DNA of 6,095 bases, from the NCBI GenBank assembly GCA_937967325.1, contig CALBSQ010000022.1, positions 1 through 6,095 of the forward strand, given 5' to 3'. Of the stretch, positions 1-5,322 are shown in pieces. The stretch is from an uncultured Chloroflexota bacterium (GTDB lineage Bacteria > Chloroflexota > UBA4733). Position numbers and translations under genes: made by a program. Each line of letters starts with the position of its first letter. The first letter of the stretch is position 1. The notes beneath the pieces were generated by a model. The model was not told the origin of the DNA, did no database searches, and saw only the letters and a program-made list of their open reading frames with translations.

Positions 1-1
1 C

Positions 2-913
2 CTAATCCCTAACCCCCGCATTGGTACGGCTCCGATCTCTTGGGGCATCTGCGAGCTGCCGGGGTGGGGGCAGGAGCTGCCGGTCAGCCGTGTCCTGGGC
101 GAGATGGCCGCGGCGCGGTATGCGGGCACGGAGCTCGGCCCCTGGGGATACCTACCAGACGACGTGACGCTTATGCGTTCCGAGCTGAGGAGGCGTGGGC
201 TTAGCTTGATCGGCGGCTTCTGTCCGGTCACCCTGCACGACTCGGCGCGGATCGAGGAGCAACGACGCTTTGCCTTGGGGGTCGCTGCGCGCCTTCGCGA
301 CCTTGGCGCCGAAGTGCTTGTGCTTGCGGAGGCCGGCGATGAGAGGCGCCGCGACATGGCCGGCCAGGTCAACGCCGAGACGACCCCGAAATTCGGTGAC
401 GACGACTGGAAACGCTTCAGCGCCTCCGCGCAGGAAATCGCGGCGACCGCGCGGGACTTTGGGCTGGTAACGGCCTTCCATCCGCACGTCGGGACCTACG
501 TGGAAACTGAACAAGAGACAGAACGGCTGCTGGAAGCAACCGACGCTCACGTGCTTGGCTTGTGCGTCGACACTGGCCACCTGATCTATGCCGGCGTCGA
601 TCCAGTGGCTCTGACGGAGCGGCATAGCCGGCGGGTGCGGCACGTCCATCTCAAAGACGTCGATGCTGGTGTTCTGGAGGCCGCCCGCCGGAACAGGTGG
701 AGTTTTGCCGATGCCGTAGCTAACGGCATATTCGTGCCGCTCGGCGCGGGGACGGTGAATCTCAGCGCGATGTTGCTGGCGCTGCGTGCGGCAGGCTACT
801 CCGGCTGGCTGGTCGTCGAGCAAGACGCCAGATTGCTGCGCCCAGATCAGGACGTGCTTCCGCTAGCCCACGCTATCCGCAGCAGAACCACGCTAAAGAC
901 GTTACTTGGGTAG
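2..913 (+). CDS. IolE-like / xylose isomerase-like TIM-barrel protein, 5'-partial
   Basis: This gene encodes a sugar isomerase/epimerase/dehydratase-type TIM barrel (AP endonuclease 2 / xylose isomerase-like superfamily), probably cytoplasmic. The reading frame is open to the left edge, giving 303 visible residues. The first ATG, at 104, is not the real start: the 34 codons before it encode IGTAPISWGICELPGWG, the conserved first beta strand seen in IolE/MocC-type proteins. No ATG, GTG or TTG precedes 104 in frame, so the start lies outside the window. Numbering from M at 104, visible motifs are ELGPWGYLP (10-18), FHPHVGTYVE (125-134), VDTGHLIYAG (155-164), VRHVHLKDVD (178-187), VPLGAGTVN (211-219) and GWLVVEQD (234-241). 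By family analogy E134, D156, H182 and E239 are the metal ligands. IolE is 2-keto-myo-inositol dehydratase, but related epimerases share this fold, so the substrate is not settled. No other inositol gene is visible. The fold call is firm; the exact reaction is inferred. Confidence 0.9.
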   Translation, partial: LIPNPRIGTAPISWGICELPGWGQELPVSRVLGEMAAARYAGTELGPWGYLPDDVTLMRSELRRRGLSLIGGFCPVTLHDSARIEEQRRFALGVAARLRDLGAEVLVLAEAGDERRRDMAGQVNAETTPKFGDDDWKRFSASAQEIAATARDFGLVTAFHPHVGTYVETEQETERLLEATDAHVLGLCVDTGHLIYAGVDPVALTERHSRRVRHVHLKDVDAGVLEAARRNRWSFADAVANGIFVPLGAGTVNLSAMLLALRAAGYSGWLVVEQDARLLRPDQDVLPLAHAIRSRTTLKTLLG

Positions 914-985
914 GAGCGCGACTGGAACCGTGTTGTCCCGGCTCGTACTCGCTGGTGCGTCCACCAAGTCGACGTGATTTCGCAG

Positions 986-1047
986 TGTCATCCTGAGCGC
1001 AGCGAAGGACCCCTGGCCGGGCAATCGGCGCTGCGCTCAGGATGACA
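986..1047. repeat. Perfect 19-bp inverted repeat, REP-like intergenic element
   Basis: The left arm TGTCATCCTGAGCGCAGCG (986-1004) is the exact reverse complement of 1029-1047, with a 24-nt spacer. It lies between the convergent TIM-barrel gene and the kinase/small-ORF unit. No T-run follows the hairpin on either strand, so it is not a classical intrinsic terminator, although a 19-bp stem could still impede polymerase or protect 3' ends. The motif TCATCCTGAGCGCAGCGAAGGA resembles dispersed repeats I recall from Chloroflexota and other environmental genomes. That resemblance is from memory and was not checked. Confidence 0.85.
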
Positions 1048-1081
1048 ACGGGGAGGTCGCCCGGACTCGTCGGATGCTCTT

Positions 1082-1285
1082 CTATCCCGGACGCGCCCTC
1101 ACCCGGTCGAGGTTCTCGGTTCGTCGGAGTCGATCGCGAAAGACGCGGACTGCGCGAGCGAGGTCGGTTTGCTCAGTCAGGAGCACCGGGTCCTCGGGGC
1201 CGTGGCTCAGGAGGCGCGCCACGGTGTCTGAGCGCTCGCTCAACATGAGAATGGCATGCACATAGACCGCCGCGCGGCTTACCAC
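1082..1285 (-). CDS. Possible small hypothetical protein (67 aa)
   Basis: I do not recognise this protein. The ORF starts with GTG (1283-1285) and ends with TAG (1082-1084). A GGAAGGA Shine-Dalgarno-like sequence (1295-1301 on the minus strand) stands 9 nt before the GTG, which favours real translation. The product is soluble-looking and charged: VSRAAVYVHAILMLSERSD, then LLSHGPEDPVLLTEQTDLA, then an Arg-rich helix-like end. It shows no signal peptide, membrane segment or recognisable motif. Third codon positions are mostly G or C, as expected of a gene here, but GC-rich DNA also yields spurious ORFs. It follows the kinase gene on the same strand after 81 nt, and those 27 codons are also free of stops in the kinase frame, so it could be a relic of a longer kinase tail. 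A small plus-strand ORF in the same place is Arg/Ser/Gly-rich and looks like a shadow. Confidence 0.4.
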   Translation of the reverse strand: MVSRAAVYVHAILMLSERSDTVARLLSHGPEDPVLLTEQTDLARAVRVFRDRLRRTENLDRVRARPG

Positions 1286-1294
1286 TGGGCCTTG

Positions 1295-1301
1295 TCCTTC
1301 C
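1295..1301 (-). promoter_or_regulatory. Shine-Dalgarno-like site before the small ORF
   Basis: On the minus strand this reads GGAAGGA, 9 nt upstream of the GTG at 1283-1285. It is the main sequence argument that the 67-codon ORF is translated. It could be coincidental in purine-rich DNA. Confidence 0.4.
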
Positions 1302-1366
1302 CGGTCGGACCGGCGCGACGGCAGTGAAGGTGCATCACCGCCAGCCTCCCATTGCCGGCTGTCGAG

Positions 1367-2683
1367 CTATCCACCGGCGCGGCTTCCCATCGGGGCAACC
1401 GACGGCTCGACCACCTCCTGCAGGGCTAGCTCGTCGGAGGTGGAGTCTAGGTGCTCCAGTGGGGCGCTACCCCCGAGCTCCAGTCGGAACATGCTGCCAC
1501 CGTCCGGGCGAGGCTCAAAGGTCAGTGAACCGCCCATCTTGAGTGCCAGTTCGCGGCACACGTACAAGCCGACCCCCGTGCCCGAGGCGAAGCGCTTGTT
1601 TCGGCCACGATAGTACGGCGCAAAGATGCGCTCCCGTTCCTCAACCGGGATGCCCAATCCGCGATCGGCAACACTGATCAGGACGCGGGTATCGTCCGAC
1701 TGGCCGGCAACTTCAGCGACCCCGATTTCGACTGGCCCGCCCTCGGGAGAGTACTTCACCGCGTTGGAGAGCAGATTATCCAGGATACGGGTCAGCGCGA
1801 TGGAGTCCGCCCAGACGCCGACATCCTGAGCGGCCAGCATATCGGCGGTCACCATGTGCCTGGGGTCGCTGGCGAAGGCCCGAATACACTTGCGGAGCAA
1901 GGGGCCGACGGAAATGGATTCCATTGCCAATGGCGCTTGCTCAATCCGGCTGGCCTCGACCAGATCCGTGATCATTGAGGTCAATCGGTCAACTTGCTCC
2001 AGGCTGGTCGACAGCGCGGCGTCGGCCCGTTGCGGCTGGCCCTGTTGAGCGTAACGGCGTCCGAGCTCGAGGTAGCCGCGAGCGCCGGTCAACGGCGCCT
2101 TCAAATCGTGCGCCAGGATCCCGACCATGCGGCGTTGGTACTCCGATGCCTCCCGCTCCTGTTCGGCGGAACGCTCAGACCGGAGTCGCTCGGCCCGGTT
2201 GAAGGAGGCGAGCATCCCGACGGCGAAGGCGAGCACTACGTACACCAGCAGGTTGGTGATGGCGTTGGGAAGGCGAACGCCCAGGGCTGCCAGCGACGGC
2301 AGCGCGGTAAGGTGCTCCGCCGCGACCGACAGCACCGAGGCAAACAGTCCGAGGCGCAGTCCCCAGCCCAACGAGACCGCCAGAATCAGCAAGAGATAGA
2401 TCGACTCCGGGGCCACGATGCCGGGGCCATCCTGGAGGACTTGAAGAAAACCATAGACCGCGAATGTGGCGACGAGCGTCCAGAGATATGGTAGGACGCG
2501 ACCAGGATGGCGCTGCGCATACGCTTTACGAAATGCCGCGGTGATCCATTGCCGCAGATCGCGCACGTTCAAAGTCTCCGCTGGCGGCCCATCTAGAAGC
2601 CTATCATATAGATTGTACGGCAAGCCTCCGGCATTCACCGGCCCATCACCCCCGAAGTACCACCGAAGGACCTGAACGCCCAT
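1367..2683 (-). CDS. Membrane sensor histidine kinase with DUF4118-like sensor
   Basis: This 438-residue protein is a two-component sensor kinase that should autophosphorylate on His and pass phosphate to a response regulator, none of which is encoded here. About four hydrophobic segments (roughly residues 66-83, 93-108, 110-125 and 142-161), including LRLGLFASVLSVAAEHL, resemble the KdpD/DUF4118 four-helix bundle. A charged coiled-coil-like linker (162-183) follows. The HisKA domain carries the H-box GILAHDLKAPLTGARGY with phospho-acceptor H192. The HATPase domain is complete: N-box DNLLSNAVKYSPEGG (N303, N307), G1 DRGLGIP (340-346), F-box IFAPYYRG (353-360) and G2 SGTGVGLYVCREL (367-379). 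All key catalytic residues are present, so it should be active. The short acidic C-terminal tail has no receiver domain. The ATG start at 2683 lacks a clear ribosome site; a GTG at 2564-2566 (residue 40) has GGAG 9 nt upstream and would keep every domain. The gene begins 24 nt after the upstream glycosidase stop, suggesting co-transcription. The ligand is unknown. Confidence 0.93.
   Translation of the reverse strand: MGVQVLRWYFGGDGPVNAGGLPYNLYDRLLDGPPAETLNVRDLRQWITAAFRKAYAQRHPGRVLPYLWTLVATFAVYGFLQVLQDGPGIVAPESIYLLLILAVSLGWGLRLGLFASVLSVAAEHLTALPSLAALGVRLPNAITNLLVYVVLAFAVGMLASFNRAERLRSERSAEQEREASEYQRRMVGILAHDLKAPLTGARGYLELGRRYAQQGQPQRADAALSTSLEQVDRLTSMITDLVEASRIEQAPLAMESISVGPLLRKCIRAFASDPRHMVTADMLAAQDVGVWADSIALTRILDNLLSNAVKYSPEGGPVEIGVAEVAGQSDDTRVLISVADRGLGIPVEERERIFAPYYRGRNKRFASGTGVGLYVCRELALKMGGSLTFEPRPDGGSMFRLELGGSAPLEHLDSTSDELALQEVVEPSVAPMGSRAGG
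2576..2579 (-). promoter_or_regulatory. GGAG ribosome site favouring an internal GTG start of the kinase
   Basis: On the minus strand GGAG lies 9 nt before the GTG at 2564-2566, which is codon 40 of the kinase frame. The ATG at 2681-2683 has no purine-rich site at normal spacing. An AT-rich patch upstream contains TATGAT (2603-2608, minus strand), but no convincing -35 box accompanies it, so I do not call a promoter. Confidence 0.35.
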
Positions 2684-2707
2684 GGCAAGGAAACGCCCAT
2701 CAGCTCC

Positions 2708-4888
2708 CTAGCCACGCTCAAACGCGTAGGTAAGGTCCGTGTGGAGCAACTGCTCAGGCCGCTGCAGCCATCCGGCGCTATCAGGGTCATATTGGCGAAA
2801 CAGGGGACTGTTCAACGCCTCGTTCGTCACATCCGGCGGCAAGCCTTGATTGGTGATAATCTCCTTCAAGTAGTCGCCAAATAAGATCCCCTGCGTACAT
2901 GTGCAAGCTGAGTCGAAATGCATGACGCCGCGTTGGAATCGTTGATAGATAAAGTTGTGGTTCGAAGGATCAAGCGCCGGGCGCGAGGTAGGGAGTCCCC
3001 ACACTTCCAGGTTGAGCAAGGGCAGCAGACCGCTCGATCCGCCGCCGTGAGGAAAGGCCTGGTCGAGGCGGACGGCGCCCTGAAATGTTTGGAAGAAGCG
3101 GACGCTCTGTCGCTGCCAGAGGTCCGGCGCCTGCGACTGCACAAATGGAATGATCGCGGCGGCGTAATTGGGGTCGGCTGGACTCGGCGCTGCCGCTTGC
3201 AGCGTCGAGTCGGCCGCCGGAAACGCGCTCCCGTTGAAGTGGGTGTAGGGTAACAGACCGGCATCCAACAAGTTGAGCAGCCGGACGCTGCCGTCCGGCG
3301 CCAGCTGCATGGCCTGTCGCTGGAAGAGTTGCGTCGTGAACCCGAGCAGTCGGAAGGTGCGCGAGATCGGGTAGCCAAAAGTCGTGACACCGCCGCGCGC
3401 CTGGAAATAGCTCCAAAACGCGTCGCTCTCGACGCGATAGCCCGTTTGGGCAAAGTAGCGGCCATCGCGCGCTACGGCAGATGCACAGGTTGCGCTTGGC
3501 GAGACGTCGTCCTCTTCGACGATGCGGGGAGCACCGCCGATGTAGTACAGATCCCGCCCGTTGAACATGCCGTGCGCCGCTGACGGCGGCAACGGCACCT
3601 GGAAGTAGCCGGGTGCTGCGCCCGTCGCCGTGATGGGCTGGGCGTTGCCGAACATATCTACCACTCTGGCAGTGGCGCCCAGGGCGCAGAGCTGCAGCGT
3701 GTATGGGGAGGGACCGCTGTTCCATACCACGGTGATCAGCCTTGACCCGGCAGGAAAGGCGACCGCGACGTGGTGTTGTCCTGTTCGCATGATCGCGTCC
3801 GGCATTGAGGCGAGCTCGGCAACCGCCGTCTGCAACGCGGCGTAGGCCGGCCGGAGACTGCCGTCGTCGCGGACCAGGCCGAAGGGCGCACCGTCTTGCA
3901 GCCCTACATCTTGCAGCTTGTATACCCCGATGCGCGCCACGCCGGCCGCTCGCGCCTCGGCGTACGCTTGCAGCATGAAGCCCGCCTGCTGGTCGAGCGT
4001 GGCGTTTGGCGCCCCCGCGGAGAGGTGCGCCACCGCATCGTCGTATGGGGCCACGTTCATCTCGTCGATCCAGATCGGCTGGTGCATTTCGTGCTTTGCC
4101 AGGAGCGTGCCGAATGTTCGGGGCACCCAATAGGCATTGGTAGCGGTCGTGTACACGTGAGCGGCGACCGCGTCGAAATAGTCGTGGTGCGCCGCGGCCG
4201 TCGGATCCATCGCCGCGGCGTCGAGTACCTGCCCGACGAATTGGGGATGGTTGGCGTTGGCGTCCCAGTAGAACGTGGTGCCCGCCACGACGATCTGATC
4301 CTCGGGTGCGACTGCCTTGATGGCTTGGCTCGCCACTTTCAGGAGCTGGTAATAGCTGGCAGCGTCTCCAGACCAGGTGAAAAACGGACTCGTGGGGTCC
4401 CACACATCCGGCTCGTTCCAGATAATCCAACTGGACACGACGCCGGCGTACCGCTTGGCCATCGACGCGCAGAACTGCCCCCAGTTGTTGCCGGGATCGT
4501 CGAAGGCGAGCGACAACCCGGCTGGCGGCGAGTGTACGCCCTGCGACGGTTGCGCTTGCGCCCAACCGGGCGTATTGATCAGCAGGCCGACGACGTCGAC
4601 CCCGCGCGCCCGGTCAGCTTGTAACTGCGCCATCGATGGCTCCGCAGGGTCTACCCACGATGACTGACCGCCTGGCTGAATCTGGGACCATTGGAATACC
4701 ACGCGTTCCCAGCGCGCCCCTAACGTCCAGGCGACATCCGGGTTGACGTATGACTCGTCCGCTCCGAGGCGGGCATCGCCGGGAACCTTGCGCGCCGTTA
4801 CCCCGGTCGCGGCGACCGCAGGCCGGGAGCTGGCGAGTAGGGCAAGCGCTGCAATGGCGACCAAGACTCGGGAGTAACGTGTGTCCAA
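2708..4888 (-). CDS. Secreted GH39-like glycoside hydrolase with tandem C-terminal modules
   Basis: This 726-residue exported protein has a Sec signal peptide: short basic start, hydrophobic core VLVAIAALALLASS, and likely cleavage after AVA (residue 26). Residues about 40-360 form a clan GH-A TIM barrel. WIIWNEPD (154-161) gives the acid/base candidate E159 and PIWIDEMN (271-278) gives nucleophile candidate E276. Spacing of about 117 residues matches GH39 beta-xylosidases, though GH5-like or other GH-A families remain possible. Residues about 370-435 look like a small beta-sandwich (LITVVWNSGPSPYTLQL). Residues 476-726 hold modules typical, from memory, of Chloroflexota extracellular proteins: RYFAQTGYRV...FGYPISRTF (477-512), a second SVRFFQTFQGAVRL...VWGLPTSRPAL unit (595-639), and FIYQRFQRGVMHFDS with CTCTQGILFGDYL (646-673). 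These may mediate wall or substrate attachment (inference). The only in-frame start is TTG (4886-4888) with no clear ribosome site; an in-frame stop (4952-4954) rules out a much longer form. The kinase gene follows after 24 nt. The substrate is probably a plant or microbial glycan, unproven. Confidence 0.9.
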   Translation of the reverse strand: MDTRYSRVLVAIAALALLASSRPAVAATGVTARKVPGDARLGADESYVNPDVAWTLGARWERVVFQWSQIQPGGQSSWVDPAEPSMAQLQADRARGVDVVGLLINTPGWAQAQPSQGVHSPPAGLSLAFDDPGNNWGQFCASMAKRYAGVVSSWIIWNEPDVWDPTSPFFTWSGDAASYYQLLKVASQAIKAVAPEDQIVVAGTTFYWDANANHPQFVGQVLDAAAMDPTAAAHHDYFDAVAAHVYTTATNAYWVPRTFGTLLAKHEMHQPIWIDEMNVAPYDDAVAHLSAGAPNATLDQQAGFMLQAYAEARAAGVARIGVYKLQDVGLQDGAPFGLVRDDGSLRPAYAALQTAVAELASMPDAIMRTGQHHVAVAFPAGSRLITVVWNSGPSPYTLQLCALGATARVVDMFGNAQPITATGAAPGYFQVPLPPSAAHGMFNGRDLYYIGGAPRIVEEDDVSPSATCASAVARDGRYFAQTGYRVESDAFWSYFQARGGVTTFGYPISRTFRLLGFTTQLFQRQAMQLAPDGSVRLLNLLDAGLLPYTHFNGSAFPAADSTLQAAAPSPADPNYAAAIIPFVQSQAPDLWQRQSVRFFQTFQGAVRLDQAFPHGGGSSGLLPLLNLEVWGLPTSRPALDPSNHNFIYQRFQRGVMHFDSACTCTQGILFGDYLKEIITNQGLPPDVTNEALNSPLFRQYDPDSAGWLQRPEQLLHTDLTYAFERG

Positions 4889-5014
4889 GGGGCTGGTCCG
4901 ATCTAGCGTGCGGCGTCGTGGCGGACCTGCAACGGCCGGCGTTCGACTCCACTATCACCAACGGTCCAGATTGAGTTCGGCAACGGTCCGGGTAGGCAGC
5001 ACGCTACTGGCGAA
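4889..5014. other. Gene-free region upstream of the glycosidase
   Basis: This stretch should hold the glycosidase promoter and leader, read leftward. I find no convincing -35/-10 pair, operator palindrome or riboswitch fold. Short overlapping ORFs here look like shadows with no recognisable product. Together with the repeat island and the terminator to the right it makes a 434-nt gap between glycosidase and dnaK. Confidence 0.5.
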
Positions 5015-5256
5015 TGTGGTGGCGGGCCCTCACTCCGGCCTCGCCACCTCTCCCCCGCCCGCGAGGCTGTTGGCCATTCGTGGACACCGCGCCGACGGCG
5101 AGAGCAGGGCGTATAGCAATACGCCCCTACCAGGACCACCGGCATCTGGTAGGGGCGTATTGCTATACGCCCTGCTCCCCGCACCAGCCCAATCCCTCCT
5201 ATGACCAACAGCCTCGCACGCGGGAGAGGGGCCGGGGGTGAGGGGCCGCCACCACA
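5015..5256. repeat. Nested inverted-repeat element, outer imperfect arms
   Basis: The outer left arm (5015-5077) and right arm (5201-5256) are imperfect reverse complements. Both, read inward, start TGTGGTGGCGG, continue with a CCCTCAC...CCGGCC stretch and CCTCTCCC, and end GCGAGGCTGTTGG(C/T)CAT. The left arm carries about 7 extra bases, mainly TCGCCA after the CCGGCC, and has its own 7-bp hairpin (5038-5044 with 5061-5067). Between the arms sits a perfect 32-bp hairpin. The whole is about 242 bp, non-coding and without a transposase, which resembles a MITE-like or composite REP element. No target-site duplication is evident at the borders. Confidence 0.75.
5102..5177. repeat. Perfect 32-bp hairpin built of two GGGCGTAT/ATACGCCC units
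   Basis: Positions 5102-5133 pair exactly with 5146-5177 around a 12-nt loop. Each arm holds its own 8-bp stem: GGGCGTAT-AGCA-ATACGCCC at 5107-5126 and GGGCGTAT-TGCT-ATACGCCC at 5153-5172. The element can therefore fold as one long hairpin or as two short ones. It lies inside the outer inverted repeat and may have been inserted into it. The core resembles repeats I recall from Chloroflexota genomes (not verified). Confidence 0.85.
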
Positions 5257-5259
5257 ACA

Positions 5260-5305
5260 TAAGAAACAAGAAGGGGCGGCCGCCGGCGATCGCCGGCGGC
5301 CGCCC
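5260..5305 (-). terminator. Intrinsic terminator of dnaK
   Basis: A perfect 32-bp palindrome (5274-5305; half-site GGGCGGCCGCCGGCGA) begins 17 nt beyond the dnaK stop. On the minus strand it would form a stem of about 14 bp with a GATC loop, followed by the T-rich CTTCTTGTTTCTTA (5273 down to 5260). This is the classical rho-independent layout in the dnaK direction. The plus-strand side of the hairpin has no T-run, so it acts in one direction. Confidence 0.85.
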
Positions 5306-5322
5306 TCTACTGGGCGCGTGCC

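Noticed and set aside
1..19. CCTAATCCCTAACCCC at the left edge looks like telomere-type repeats.
   Set aside because: Only about two units, imperfect, and in frame with the conserved TIM-barrel coding sequence.
152..823. A 223-codon open frame on the minus strand opposite the TIM-barrel gene.
   Set aside because: Its product has no recognisable motif, while the plus frame carries clear family motifs; it is an antisense shadow in GC-rich DNA.
2698..2710. A 21-codon ORF starting at ATG 2700 just after the glycosidase stop, with GGGAG close upstream.
   Set aside because: Spacing of the site is too short, the ORF is tiny, and it overlaps the kinase start out of frame.
2970..4565. A 531-codon minus-strand open frame overlapping the glycosidase, and a 242-codon plus-strand frame at 3896-4624.
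   Set aside because: The first is Arg/Ala/Gly-rich as expected of an off-frame reading and the second lies opposite the catalytic barrel; neither has a recognisable motif.
5015..5256. CRISPR array.
   Set aside because: The repeats are inverted rather than direct, few, and without regular spacers; no cas genes are present.
4903..5269. Several short ORFs of 67-107 codons across the repeat island on both strands.
   Set aside because: They overlap one another and run through inverted repeats, giving mirrored peptides such as GAYCYTP on both strands, a repeat artefact.
5286..5293. GCGATCGC octamer, the HIP1 motif of cyanobacteria.
   Set aside because: A single copy at the centre of the terminator palindrome; no other sign of cyanobacteria.
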